A DNA stretch of 64,000 bases from Sipunculus nudus. Its lineage: Eukaryota; Annelida; Sipuncula; Golfingiida; Sipunculidae. The notes beneath the pieces are model-generated. The model was not told where the DNA came from. It worked only from the letters and a program-made list of their open reading frames with translations, and did no database searches. The first letter of the stretch is position 1. Each line of letters begins with the position of its first letter. The stretch lies in NCBI GenBank assembly GCA_026874595.1, contig CM049320.1, positions 54,257,070 to 54,321,069 on the forward strand, in the 5' to 3' direction. Shown in pieces: positions 1 to 15,000 of this stretch. The translations under genes were made by a program, and so were the position numbers.

Positions 1-1080
1 ATCAGATATTTATAAAGCTATGCCTTTCACAGATAAACTTTCTACACAATAGAGGAGAGTTGAGTGTTCAAAATCCTTTCTGTTTATAATTTGCCCATGA
101 GAAAATAGTTTTATTTAAATATGAAAAAAAATATTTGGATAATCCGCGAACCCAGAGAGGGCACATGGAAAGACAATTTTAAAATATGAAATATCTTACA
201 AAATATATTTTGTTGGTTAATTCCGTTGATTCTGGGACTAAAATATGTGGAGCTGCTGTTGGGGAACTGAAGTACCAGGTTTGCTCAGGTCAATATTATG
301 TAGGTAAATGTGTTTTTAGTTATACGTATGAAATGTGGCACTCGGCCTTATTTGAAATGATCGCAATACAAATTATAGCCCCAGTGAAGGCGAATTTATG
401 GTGGGGCCTACTTCATGGTAGGTTTCCACAATATTAGCTCAAAAACTGATGTATGAACATATTATGTTCTGTGCATTTCCCTGTCCATTAAATCATTTCG
501 CTCCGGACCATATTTTAATTCTAAAGAAGCTTATTTCGTCAAAATACTGACACCCTCCAAAAGTGATAAAAGATAACTTGAACATCACATCTTAGGTGTG
601 CTGGGCAAAGAGTTCTTAACAGCAACTTTTAAAAAAGAACAGAAATTATCAAGAGGTAGAAAGCGACAATTTCCTAGATTCCAATAAATGATTTTGCTAT
701 TTCTGTGTGAAATAAATAGTGGCTTTCGTTATTTAAACGTCTACTGTTTTAACAGTGCAAGAATAATCGATACACAAACGGTCCAAATTAAAACATATTT
801 TATATAACCTTTTATTGTATGTTACATTAGAGGTTTTGAGGGAATATAAATATTCCTTCTGAACAACTATTTTAGATTTGAAATTACTTTCTAGATTACA
901 TAAAACAATTTATTCTCAATTTATCGAATTCTTGACCAGAGAAAAGGAATAAATTGATGTTACTCCAAATACATTACCCTAAAACACCTCATTCTTTTTC
1001 TTTAAACACAGCTTCAGGATAGGTTAAGTTTTAAGAAACCACATAATTGTTTCAATTTTCAAACCAATAAACATACTAAC

Positions 1081-1140
1081 CTGTCGTCGCCGGAGTTGTT
1101 GTCGGGGCAACTGTAGTGGCCGGTATTGTGGTTGGAGCCA
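1081..1140 (-). CDS. Gene A Thr/Pro repeat exon (leftmost in window)
   Basis: 60-nt symmetric phase-1 exon, acceptor gtttaccaag, donor gttagt. Reads (V)APTTIPATTVAPTTTPATT. The donor points out of the window to further exons, so the 3' end of gene A and any stop codon are not visible. Confidence 0.65.
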
Positions 1141-4100
1141 CTTGGTAAACACAAAGATATTCAACATAAAATAAACTCTTTGATTATCAGCCAGTACACA
1201 TCTTGTTAAACATTCTGATCAGCATTTCTTTGCCATTTTCAGATGGCCAGATTTTATGACTAAGTTTCTGTTTAGTTAATCGTTCCTAGCATATCTGGTA
1301 TAATTTACAGTTTAGTTTAGCTTATTTAAACATTAATTGCTTCACTGAATCTCAAGAATAATGTTTCAAAACGACATTTGGCATGAGGTCATACAGTTCC
1401 ATTAGGTGTCATCAAATATTTATAAAGCTATGCCTTTCACAGATAAACTTTCTACACAATAGAGGAGAGTTAAGTGTTCAAACTCTTTTCTGTTTATAAT
1501 TTGCCCATGAGAAAATAGTTTATTAAAATATAGAAAAAAAGACAGAAAAAGTGTAAAAAGGTGAAAAGCCCTATAAAATGTAAATAATCATAATTAAATT
1601 CCTTTCCTAAATGACTTTCAATAATCCGCGAATCAAGAGAACGCACATGGAAAGACAATTTAAAAATATTAAATATCTTACAAAATATATTTTGTTGATT
1701 AATACCGTTGATTCTGGGACTAAAATATGTGGAGCTGCTGTTGGGGAACTGAAGTACCAGGTTTGCTCGCTTCAATATTATGTAGGTAAATGTGTTTTTA
1801 ATTATACGTATGAAATGTGGCACTCGGTCTTATCTGATATGATCGCTATACAAATTATAGCCCCAGTGAAGGCGAATTTATGGTGGGGCTTATTTCATGG
1901 TAGGTTTCCACAATATTAGCTCAAAAACTGATGTATGAACATATTATGTTCTGTGCATTTCCCTGTCCATTAAATCATTTCGCTCCGGACCATATTTTGA
2001 TTCTAAGGAAGTTTTTTTTTTCTCAAAATACGGATACCCTCCAAATGTTATAATGGATAATTTTAACATCACATCTTAGGTGTGCTGAGCAATGCGTTTT
2101 TTATCAGCAACTTCTACCAAAGAACAGAAAGTATCAAGAGGTAGAAAGCGACAAGTTCCCAGATTCCAATAAATGATTTTGCTGTTTTAACAGTTTAAGT
2201 GTAATTGACACACAAACGGTCCCACATTTAAACATTTTTTAATAACTTCTACTGTACGTTACATTTGAGGTTTGGAGGGAATATAAATATTCCTTCTGAA
2301 CAACTATTTTAGATTTGAAATTACTTTCTAGAATACATAAAAGAACTCACACGCAGTTTATCGAATTCTTGACCAGAGAAAAGGAATAAGATGATGTTAC
2401 TCCAAATATTTTACCCTAAAACACCTCATTTATTTTTCTTTAAACACAGAATTAGGAAATGGTAAGGTTTAAGAAACCACATTATTCTTTCAAATTTCAA
2501 ACAAATAAACATACTAACATTTCGTCGCCGGAGATGTTGTCGGGGCAACTGTAGTGGCCGATGTTGTGGTTGGAGCCACTTGTTTAAAACAAAGATATTC
2601 GACTTAAAATAATCTTCTTGATTATCAGCCATTACACATCTTGTTTAATATTCTGATCAGCATTTCTTTGCCATTTTCAGATGGCCAGATTTTATGACTA
2701 AGGTTCTGTTTAGTTAATCGTTCATAGCATATCTGGTTTAACTTACAGTTATATTACACATTTAAACATTAATTGCTTCACTGAATCTCAAGAATAATGT
2801 CTCTATACGATATTTGGCATGAGATCGGACAGTTCCAATGGTGTGACCAGGAATAAATATTTATAAAGCTATGCCTTTTACATATAAACTTTCTACACAA
2901 TAGAGAAGAGTTGAGTGTTCAAACTTTTTTTCTGTTTATTATTTTTTCATGAGAAAATAGTTTTATTAAAATATAGGAAAATTAGACAGGAAAAGAGTAA
3001 AAAGGTGAAAAGCCCTATAAAATGTAGATAATCATAATTAAATCCCTTTCCTTAATGACTTTCAATAATCCGTGAATACAGAGAGGGCATCTAGAAAGAC
3101 AATCCAAAAATATGAAATTTCTTACAAAATATATTTTGTTATTAATTCCGTTCATTTTGGTACTAAAATATGTGGAGTTTCTGATGGGGTACTGAAGTAC
3201 CTGGTTTGCTCGAGACAGAAAGCTACACGTTCCCAGTTTCCATTAAATAATTTGGTTATTTCTGTGTGAAATTAATGTTGGTTCTACCCTCCAAATGTTA
3301 TAATGGATAACTTTAACATCCTATCTACAGTGTCCTGGGCAAAGAGTTTTTTTTTACATCAACTTCTATTAAAAAAAAGAAATTATCAACAGGCAAAAAA
3401 CGACACGTTCACAGAATCCAATAAATGGTTTGGATGTTTCTTCGTGAAAGAAATGTTTATTCAAGTTATTTAAACGTATACTATTTTAACAGTACAAGTA
3501 TATTCAAAACAGAAAAGGTCGAAAATTAAACTTTTTCTGAATAACTTTAATTATATTTACATTATATATTTTGAGGGAACATTAATATTTCTCCTGAACA
3601 AAAATTTGTAAGCTTTTTTTTGGATCATATAAGAATTTGCACTCATTTTATCTGACCAGTGAACAGAAATAAGATGTTGTTACTTAAACATAATAAACAA
3701 ATATACCTTATTATCTTTTTTAAAACAGAGTATCAGGAAATGGTGTGAGAAACCACGTAATTATTTTAATTAACTTTCAATTAAACGTACTAACCTGTCG
3801 TCGTAGGCGCCGGAGTTGTAGTATTGGCAACTGTAGTAGTTGGTGTTGTGTAAAAACAAATATATTCGACATAATAATATCTTTGATTTAAGCCAAAACG
3901 CATCACGTGTAATCAGCATTTATTTTTCATTTTTCAGATAACTAGATTTTATGACTCAGTTTTTGGCGAATAAATTGTTAAAAGGCGGATCTGTTTTAAC
4001 CTCCGTTCAGTTTGGCATATTCCAACATGAACTAAACATGAAAAAAAATGCTGATGAGATAATATTTATTTTCAAGGTCTTTTTATAAACGTTTCAATGA

Positions 4101-5227
4101 ATGTCAAGAATAATGTTTCATAATGACATTTGGCATGCGATTGGGCAGTTCGTACAGGTGTCACGCTCAAGTGTCACGCTCACGTGTAGGCTCATTTACG
4201 GCGGAGCCTATATTATATATTGGAACGTTTCCAAAACATTAGCCCAAAAACTGATGTCTGATCATACTAGGTTCCTGTGCATTTCATGAATGTGTCCAGG
4301 GCGAATGGAGCAAAATAAACCATTAAAGCTTACAAAATTAATGTGCACTTTTTAATTTTTTACAAATACTTGTTTTAACCTTGTAATATTATTTCCTTTT
4401 TTGTAACCAAGTCTGAAATATACTTATCCCCTGCTCAGTAGAGTTTTTGTATTACAAATATGATCTGTCTCCTTCTCTTGATATTTGAATTTAACCAAAG
4501 AAACTGTGACATGATATCAGCATAATTTATTGGGTTTTATGGTTATAGTAACACCACTGGAACATAACCTCTTCTCAGAATGTAAAAAGATCATTCAATA
4601 TGTGCTTATAAAGATAAATTAATTGAGAAATTATTAAGCTTTTTGTGATTGTTATCCTTCCAATTGGGGCAGTTTTTTTTCTGAGACTACACAGATATTT
4701 TTTCTTTTATTTATTTTTGGAAAGTTATTATTATTAAATATATTTTGCGACGACGGATTTATAGTTATACCTTATACACTGACCTGTTTATTAGACCATT
4801 TAAGATTTTTTTTCTACTACATCATTTTCTACATGGCTGCTCTTTTAAAGGGGCATAATTGTCGATTTATCTAGGTAAATCCTCAAACAAAAGAACATTC
4901 TAAATTATTTTACAATATAGAGTGTTTCTTTCATACGTTTAGTATCTGTTACAAATAAAATAGTGTCGTATGCATATTGTGCAATTTCAAATATGATTTT
5001 GAATGTTAATACTTTTTATATTATTATTTTCTCTCACTGCATTAGCCATTACTCAACACAAAATACAAATAAATATAAAGAAACAGGACACCCTTGACGT
5101 ACTCCTCTAGATACTGAAAATAATTCTAAGAAGTATCCATTATTAGTCACACAGCGGCTTATGTTATGGTAAGGAGTTTTTATCATTGATATTATATTTT
5201 ATTATATAATCTCCATAATACACAAAG

Positions 5228-5285
<58 letters not shown>

Positions 5286-5995
5286 GACATAACTTGGCGC
5301 TGACGTGACTCCATTGACGAATAGGAGTTAACAGTATGTAAAAATACAGGTGAAGAATAAACAGGATGAGCAGTAAATCATGTGACATTGACTATTACAA
5401 TGATTTTATCAAATTCGTAGCAATAGTTTAGATAAAGCTCAGGCTTCCTCGTAATCAACGATTCTATCTAATCAAAATTCCCATATATTGGGCGGAAACA
5501 ATCTGGCTAATAGACTCTGTGAGTAAATAAGAGAGGCGCAAATAAACTCAGCTTATACTTACCGCTGTACTTAAGGCCTTGGCGACTATTTGAACGAAGA
5601 TCAAAGCTATCCTTTAAACTCTGATCAATGCTGAGCCGAAGACTACACGGATCGGCGAGGCTGAGATTATCACACCTACAACCTGCGGTCGGCTACTTAG
5701 TAATAATATGTTGTAATATTTTATTTCCCGGCCGGGGCATTTTGCGAGGACAACCCAGGCCGGCGTGGGGGTGTCTTCACACCTACTGCCTAGGCTTGGG
5801 TGCACTAATCAGTCAGCAATATGTATCACCGCTGATGTGGCTACTTTTGTTTTGAATAAGACAATCTTTTATACCATTTTTCGGGATTTTTTGTCATTGT
5901 TCAGATTTCGGATAAATAGTCAACATTCCGGTTCTCCGTTTTTTATTTCGGATGAACGATTTTTCGGATAAGTGGTGTTCGGTTATACGACGTTC

Positions 5996-6063
<68 letters not shown>

Positions 6064-9000
6064 ATATATATTTATAACCCCATCCAAGAAATAAAAGGCT
6101 TTTTTTCAACATCTATTGTCTTCAGAAAAGAATACTTAAGAAATACTTTATAAGAGTAAAGACTTTATTAATATTTTCTCCTATATACCTCCAATTAATA
6201 TATTCTGTCTGGTTATCGTCAACTTTTATTTTGTTTTCAATTTTTTTTAATTGTCTTGTAAACTTAGTTTTATAATGTAAGTAGCCACCAATTTATCAAA
6301 TATTAAAGATTTTTTTCCCTTTTTTTTGGCAAAAGGCTAATTATTCCCTAAGTGTGATAGTTCTAAAACTATAATTGAGGGCAATCATAAAATACTTTTT
6401 TAAGATCATTCCAAAAATATTTAGAATATTCGGCTTGCAGGCCAACAGATCCAGACGATTTACCATTTGAAAAAAAAATTAAGCTGTTTTCATCTCCTGT
6501 CAATTCAGTTGTCCATGAAATCTTTTGTATTTTCTTCACTTGTAAATTATATATTTTTTATTTAAAAAGATTGTTGATGTTATATTATGTATCTGATGTA
6601 TAAAGTGTTTTATAAAAGTACTTTTCTTCTTGTAAAATATCATTTGGATATAATTTTATTTACCATTTTTGTTCAAACTGCTCATCAATTTTTTTTCCAA
6701 ATTAAAAAAAAAAATATTTCGTTGATTTCCCACCTTCTCCATACCATCTGACTTTAATAATAGCAACTTTATTTTTTTCTGAATTTATTAAGCATTTTTT
6801 TCTGATTCTTTAACTTATATTTATTCTTTATCCTTTTCTTATGAAATATTAAATTTCCAGAACCCAGGACCTCTCTGGTTATGGGACTATTTAATATTCA
6901 TATCCACAGCTGAGGGGTTAGTTTTAAATTCAGAAAATTTAAATAAACTGTTTGCATATTTAATAAGATCTCTAAGCTACCTGCCGTGTGATTGGGGATT
7001 CGGGCATCCAAGTGTACTGTTTTTATTGAAATATCGTCATATGTCAATAAGATCTAGTTCGTCCATCCATTCATTGACTAACTGAATTACCTGGTTTCGT
7101 TTGGTGCATTTACTTGTTTTATCATACACTTGTTATAAAACTCTTTTCCAATCACAACCTACCAATTTACTGTTGTTGTTGCTGTATTTAATTTTATCAA
7201 ATATTTTTGAATAAAAATTTACATTCAGTGTATGTTCATTCAGTGTAATACTTAAAACGTTGAATCTGAGACCTTGTTTATTGGTATATTATTTATTATT
7301 AGTTCAGGGTTTCCTAATTGTATGGTCTTATTTTGAGAGTGAAACATCCTGATTTTTTTATTACATAAAATGAGAGTTTGTTTGCAGTTAACCAGTAATG
7401 TTCTTAGTTTAATTCATTGTTGGTGATATTTTGGATGAATGATGTTTTATCATCTGCACAGAGAATGTAATTAAAGAAGCTCTTTTAATGATGAATGTCA
7501 TTCATATATATTAAGTATAATAAGGGGCCTACAACTGATCCTTGAGGTACTCTAGTGGTAACAAGGTATATATTTGACTTATGTCCTGAAAAATACTTAT
7601 AAAAAAAGGAGGGAGGCTTTATTGTAATTATATAGATTTTACTTTAGCTTTTGATTGTGTCCAACATGATCTGTAGTGGTTGATGAAAGCAAATGTAAAT
7701 GGTAAAATATTATTAACTTTGCAGTCTATGTACAAACAAATGAAATAATGGCACAACAGAATATTTTTCATGTGGAAAATTGACTTGCTAAGAATGTATG
7801 GTAAGCCCTTTATTATACCCGTTATTTATAAAAAATCGTATTTTGGTCAATGATGGAAATTGTCATGGTATAAGTATAGATGGAAATCTCCCAAATATGA
7901 TGACATTAATGTTTGCAGATGATTTGGTCATTGTTTATGATACAGTGGAAAGACTTCAACAACAAATAAATAATTTACAGGATTATTGTACTATGTATGG
8001 TATGAGGGTAAATATATCAAGGTAATATTATTTTAAAATGGGGACTTATTAAATAACATTGATAAATGCTGTTATAAAAAAACTCTGATTCAACGTGTAT
8101 CATTTTACAAATATTTAGGTATACATTTTACAAATAGATTATCTGAGTATAAAACACAGAAGGGTTCAAGCTTTACAAGCAGTGAGGGCACTTTGGATCA
8201 TCAAGAATTTTAAGGAAGTATAGTAATGTCACATTAAATGGAGAATGTGATCGATTTCAAATGTATGAGTCAGATTTACAGATGTATTAATTATTGGAAA
8301 AAAACTTATTCATACAACTGACAATAACCGACAATAACTGACCAAACACATTTATAAATTATTGGTCAATATGGATGACAAGATGAGATGTACTGATCAT
8401 ATTTTAAATGTACAAAAGGGGAGACATATTGGTTTGGAAAGAGAGGAGATGGTGAGCGTGCTTTTTAAATTATGGCTATAACAAACTTAAAGATGAATAT
8501 CATTTTTTATTTGAATGCCTTCTATATAGAGACATTCCTGAGAAGTATATTGACAAATATCTGCAAATGCAAATTGAATATAATTTTGTAAATTTATTTA
8601 GCCAGGAAAATGTTTGAAATAAAAAGATTAGCTGCCTATTTATATCCTGCATTTTTAAGAGAGAAAAAATTTAAGGCAATAAGAAAAGAGGTTTAATTTA
8701 AAAATGTAGTAAATAATAGATAGTAAAAATTAAACTATTGAGCACTCCTATATGACTTCGATGATCATAATAAAATTCCTCTCCTAAAAATACATTCAAT
8801 AATCCTGTAATACAAACATTGAATCTGGAGAGACAATCCGAAAATACAAAAAAATCTTATAAAATATATTATTTTGGTTTATTCTGTTTATTTTTATACT
8901 AAGTATACACAAATATATATTTACATTACATATATGTTGAATAGTTGACGGGGCTAACAGACTGCACTGTTTAGTTCCGGGTACCAATTCCATAAGGACT

Positions 9001-12000
9001 GAATTTAAATTCATTTCATTGTAATTTTGCAATATGTCATATCTAAAAAGGGCACAATAAACTGTAGCCCAAGTTACAGAGGAACATCTACGGTTAAAAA
9101 AATAGCTCAATAAACGATTGTCGAAAAAAGGATGTTCCTGTGCATTTCCCCCTCCATCGTATCACTCCACTCAGGAGCATGTTCTGATTCCGAAGAAGGT
9201 GGTTTCGTCAAGTTACAGATCCCCTCAAAGTGTTATAATATGTTTTATTTGGTTAATTCCGTTCAATTTTGTGCTAAAATATGTGACGGGCAACTGCGGT
9301 AACGGGCCACGTATTCTACAAGGAAACATGTTTAAAAGTATTACTATGTATTTTTTGTCGTTTTAATGTAAAAACGTCGCAATGAAAATTGTAACACCAG
9401 TAAAATTTAGCCCCAAAACTGATGTTCGAAAATTGGATGTTCCTGTGCATTTGCCTGTCCCTTGTATCATTTCGCTCCGAACCAATTTTGATTCCAAAAT
9501 AGTTTATTCCGCCAAGTTACAGGTCCCCTTCCAAATGTAATAAGGGATACCATAAAAATTATGTCTTACGTGTACTATGCTTAGATTTATTTTTACAGCA
9601 ACTGCAACAAAAGATATAATAATATCAACGGGCAAATAAGGACAGGTTTGCAGATTTTAATAAACGGATTCCTGAAGTTTTCGCTTTCACAATAAATCTA
9701 TTTTTCTCTTTTGCAAAGTTGAATTTTAAAAAAATGAAGCAACTGACCACTCCTTAATTAAAACAAACCTTTAATAGTGATTAACTTTAAAATAAGAACT
9801 TCCAATTATACTGTACTCCAAACATGGAATTGTGACAGACATTTAGTGCAAACCATGTTATTGGCCATGAGAGGTCAATTCATACAATATGGTGACTACT
9901 TCATTTCTTGTCCTAATTAAATCGATAGCACACTTGATTTTCACTGGAAGCAGCGTGATATCCGGCCTCCGAAATAAGCAGTAATCTGAATAACTGTTCA
10001 GACTACATTAAACAATTTTATCTCATGTCTTAAATTACTTTATCAGTCGCTGGTAATTTGACGGTATAATTTTTAACTTCATTTTTAAACTACAATATGT
10101 TAAACCGTTGATGAGACAAATGCAGTTACCGGTTTGTTCGGCGTAAGCATTGCATTCGGAAAAAAAATAAAAGTGTGATAATCAGCCAAGTTTGATATAA
10201 ATGCGGTAATTTGATACAAATTTGCAATTAAACTAATTCGACTCTTATCTTTGATAGTTTAACCAGATAGGCATAAACTAATTCGACTCTTACCTTTGAT
10301 AGTTTAACCAGACAGGCATAAAACGATTTTAATACTTCTTGGAAATTTCAGAAATTATTTCAAAGAATATACGGTATTCTGTTTTTACATGGAGAAAGGC
10401 ATTTAATGGGAAAGTAAAACTATCCACATTATGCTTTTCGTAATTATCATTTGGTAAGTACTAACTATGCCGTCGATATGGTTGAGTTAGGGTAATTGTA
10501 TTTGACGGGATTGTGATCGATGCAATTGGGTAAAAACCAATTTATTATATGTTTGTATGTCAGCTAACGTACATCATGTTAAAAATTGTAATAAAATTAT
10601 AATTCCCGTTTTGACCAGATTTAATGCCTGATGTTTTGTTGAGGAAATTGTTTCCAACGGAACCAGTGTAACGTTCAATTGAGTCAGGTATATTTTAACA
10701 CGAAAGACAGATAAAAAAGTGAGGTTAGATTTAATTGTTTCAGGAATTGTTGAGACTAATGTTTAATGTTAGCATTCAAACTTAATAGAAATTGATTGCT
10801 TTATGCTTGAGTTTTCCTTTTATAGAGGAGCATACTGTAGTAACCTTTTTGTTCATGAGGGTTTAAAACACAGTATCCGCAAATGTGAAATATCATGTGA
10901 AACCCTCAGGAATAAGATACCCCCTTGCATTAAGTCATAGCAATGCATCTGCAAAAACAAACTAGTTATGGAACATTTGAAAAAATGATTCGTTAATCAC
11001 CAGTCTGATCTGAGCATTATATAGGTACTGGTACATGTATACACACTTTAATTAATGTTATGTATGCAGTCGACTCTGACACGGGTCATATATAATGACT
11101 GTAACAGAAATGAGTGAGGTATTGTGGGATTTTTTGTTTTCATTTCATAGATACACAAACATTTTTTAAATTTTAAATTTATAGATTATTGTGCATTCGG
11201 GAAAATAGGTCTGATAAAAAATGCACGTGCACGTTTCAAATGCATTGTTAAAAGATCCAGTGCCTGATACGGCTGCGTATTCAGGTCACAGTTTCCAACG
11301 CTTGGTGGTTGTTTTATGGACTCTCAAATGCAGATTATCTGCAAATAATATTCCAATAAAGGTGATTTTAGTTCAGCCGCCACTGGATCTTGTATTACGG
11401 TCTTTATTATTTTATTTTCCTTTGGCTTTTGCCGGCACATGTATTAAGTGTGAAAATATTGAGGTTATATTGAAAGCCTCGACATATTTAAGCTATGTGT
11501 TTTTTACAAAAAAAAACTATATAAATATTATACAAACAGCAAAATGCACAGAAAGAGCAGTTCCTCAGTTTGGATTTTATCCTTCGTCAAAAACAATTTA
11601 GACAACTTGAAAATTTTTGTTTAAATCTTAGAATAAATAACGAAATATTTGAGCATCAATTGAATAAAAAAAATGGCATATCTTCGGCTATTCCAATATG
11701 GTCGATAGGAAAAATAAAGATTTATGTATCTTTTAAGAAGAATATCAGGTATGGCTGCTCACTATACCATCAGAGCCATATTACAACTGATTATTCATTT
11801 CGATACTTGTGCATGCAAAACATTTTTCCCACTTTTCAGAAGATAGACAAAAAAAATTAAAAATGTATGGTTCATTTAATTAATAATGATTTCGGAGAAA
11901 TCATTCAGGTTTAATATTCGATGACAAAATTTCTCAGATAGTGCAGCAGATAAATATTTGTAAATTTTAAATAAGAAAATATCAATAACTATGTCTGCCA

Positions 12001-15000
12001 GTAATAATATCCTAAAATCCATGTACTTCCTGCCCCTTTTTGTCAAAAATAAATCTGATTCTTATACTTTATTTTTTAAGGTTTATATGGCAGCCATTTT
12101 TAAATTAGCTCAAATTCCAAAAGGCTTACAGCGGGCTTACCTCAATATTTTTCACGCCTGTTATGCAAGTAAAAACTTCAGTCAAAATTACAAGAAACAT
12201 AAAACCCTAAATAAGGTTAGCAGAAAAGTTTAGCTTAGTCTACATGACTACTAGAAGATTTGTATCTACACTATTTACATGATGGCCCCTTTCTTCCAGT
12301 TATATATGCATCATTAGTTCTCCCACGCCCACTACTTATTTCAATGGGGAGTTTTGAAGTTCTTATTGGATGAGTTTAGAGAATTGATTCACTCATTAGA
12401 TTAGATGGATCTGGTGTGACACTGTTGTATGACAACTATAGTCTTATAATGATATTTATTATATTATAACATCCTGTAACAAATGATTGTGTGGCCAGCA
12501 TGCATACTGTGTGTGTGCTTGTTCAAATATCATATCGGAAATCTTTCAAGGAATTTTAATCATGTATGTTGAATGGGCAATTGGACCATGGGACATTACA
12601 ATTATGGGATGAGTCAGTTAAGTTATAATGACATCAAATTCGAGATTACTTTTCTGGTGTCATATTTGTTTTGGTATACTATCGATGCGACACAAAATAT
12701 AATAAGTTGATTTTAGCCTATGGCTTACTCTCCAACCATGTTTCACTTGAATAATTTTTTTTTATCTCAAGCAGCTCTGGTAATGCTTTGCGTTTTTCTT
12801 CATTATCTCTGGAAAATTTAAAGAATTTTAATGGAATTTCATCTTGGGAAGATCATAGCGTTAACAAAAGGTTTTCAAGCGGGTCGTTTTATTGGGTGCT
12901 AATTCGGATAAGGATAGATACAGACAAAGTATAGGCTGTGTATATATTTTTGGCTAATATAATGTGGTAACACAAAGGGGAATTTCAATACGAACATCTC
13001 ATGACATGTTACTTGTATGTGTTGAAGTAAACACATTAAATAGGTATGCTGAGACCTATCACAGAGAACAAAACTGATATAATATTTGAATTTGTACGAA
13101 AAAAAAATGGTTTCAAGGGAAAGTTAAGGTAAACAATTTTTCAAAATACACACATTTTAGTGAAGATCTATTTTTAAGCAGGTGCTATTTTATCAGGACA
13201 GGTATGGTGGCCTATTGCATAAAATATTTAAGAAGCCAGCTAATTAAGTAATTAAGTAGGCCATGTATGTTATGTTTAGTAACTGTGATCAAACCAAAAA
13301 GAAAAAAAAACGAATAAGTTTGTTTGGTAGTATGCTAACGCCCTCAGATATATCTAGAAACTGCTATTACTCATGCATAAACGCCATTTTCTTTGTATCC
13401 GAAGCAAATATTGGAATACGTCTTTTAAAAGTGCTATTATAATAGTTAACAGATACTTTTTATATATATTTCCATAAAATGGCATCACCATCCAATTTCG
13501 AATGTTATTCTATTCATGTAATGAGATTTGTAAATTAAAAACTTTTTCCTTTGGTCCAAAACGACTGGAAAATTTGAATTGTTAACAAGAGGTTCTTTCT
13601 CATACACATTTTCTATATAATTTGATAGCCCATTATTACATACCAGGCTCTGTCATAGAGAAAGCAATATTTTAATTTGGCCTCAACAAGAAAGGGGTTT
13701 CATTTTTAATTTTTTCGAGTTTAACTCGCTCACTTAATTGAACTGATCCAATTAATTTTGTACCTCAGAATATTTTAAATTCATTTTTGTAATATAAGAG
13801 CCCGACCCGAGTAATTAAGTATGATAGCAACCAGGAAAATTTCAGATAATATTTTTTTGGTCAAAAGTCCGTAGATAATGAAATATAGTGTTTATCAATA
13901 AAGTACAAGTGAATTCCATAATAATGCCAAAACAAATGGAACGTATACATGAGCTGGCATCTTCTATTTCTTTTTCATATGAACAAAATATGGAGAATTT
14001 TATTTTTAAATAAAACAGAGAAACTTTTATACCTCATACCTTCGCAGAATAAACATTTCCTTAATTATCATTGTATAAGTACTAACCTGTCTTATCTAAA
14101 CTGATCGCAATACAAATTATAGCTCCAGTTAAGGCCAATTTACGGTGGAGTCAATTTTAGGTACGTTTCCATAATATTAGCTCAAAAACTGATGTCTGAA
14201 CATATTATATTCTGTGCATATCCCTGTCTATTTTATCATTTCGCTCCGGACCATATTTTGATTCAAAAGAAGGAAATTTCGTCAAAATACTGATATCCTG
14301 CAAATGTTATAACGAATAACTTTAATATCACATCTAACGTGTCCTGCCCAAAGAGTTTTTTACAGCAACTTCTACCAAAGAACAGATATTATCAAGAGGT
14401 AGAAAGCAACAAGTTCCCAGATTCCAATAAATGATTATGCTATTTCTCTGTGAAATTAATTATGGTTTTAGTTACTTAAACCTCTGCTGTTTTAACACAT
14501 TCGCTGCAAATGACGTGTAAATCCGTCGTTTATTATGATCCCCCCAGTGCCGAGCACGTGTATACACGTCATTTTTTTATACTCCATTTTCAGCAGGAAT
14601 TCTCATAAATTTTTCAATAAATTCTTCGCAGAATAGTAGTAGTGCATTTGTAAAATAGTCTCGCGGGATGAAAATGAATTATTTGTTATTCAACAGTGCG
14701 CTGCATCATTCGAAAGCAGGGAAGATGTGTAGATGGTGACAAAATCCACGGCTCCGGTCCATTGCCGTGAAATAACTTTACGACGCGCTTCAGTTTGAAG
14801 TCGATTCCTTGTAAGGATACTACTTTGAATCAAACAAAAAGGAGGATTGTAAAAATATGTAGCTAATTTTATATTAGATCATGTTTTGGCTACTAATTTA
14901 CGACAAACCCGGTTGGGAGGCCGAGGTGTAATAGATCGCACCTTACGTGTGAACTCAAGATAGCGAGGCGTGAGGTCGTTCAGGTTTATTGCCAGCGTGG

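Larger units (their letters stand above)
1..4290 (-). repeat. Tandem array of about 1.44 kb exon-bearing units (copies 1-3)
   Basis: Units at 1-1410 (partial), 1411-2851 and about 2852-4290 start with the same tatttataaagctatgcc motif and each carries one Thr/Pro exon. Units 1 and 2 are very similar; unit 3 has internal deletions and more substitutions. Short plus-strand open frames (186-437 and 1611-1919) are conserved only as far as the repeat is, and are lost in units 3 and 5. Confidence 0.85.
4800..6900 (-). mobile_element. Decayed LINE (Tx1/L1-like) reverse transcriptase, copy 1
   Basis: Reading leftwards on the minus strand gives, in RT order, QEEKYFYKTLYTSD (about 6640-6590), KSSGSVGLQAEYSKYFW (about 6470-6400), RGVRQGCPVSLYLF (about 5110-5060) and AQYAYDTILFV (about 4985-4950). 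The last is the YADD catalytic motif with Asp replaced by Tyr. Many frameshifts; not active. Interrupted at 5279-5998 by an insertion. Confidence 0.7.

Noticed and set aside
186-1919. Plus-strand frames of 83 and 102 codons with similar proteins in tandem units 1 and 2 (186-437, 1611-1919)
   Set aside because: They are conserved only because the repeat unit is. The same frame is broken by deletion in unit 3 and by stops in unit 5, and lies opposite to gene A.
11221-11601. 126-codon frame on the plus strand
   Set aside because: No recognisable domain, signal, splice context or paralogue in the window; length is not exceptional in 64 kb of AT-rich DNA.
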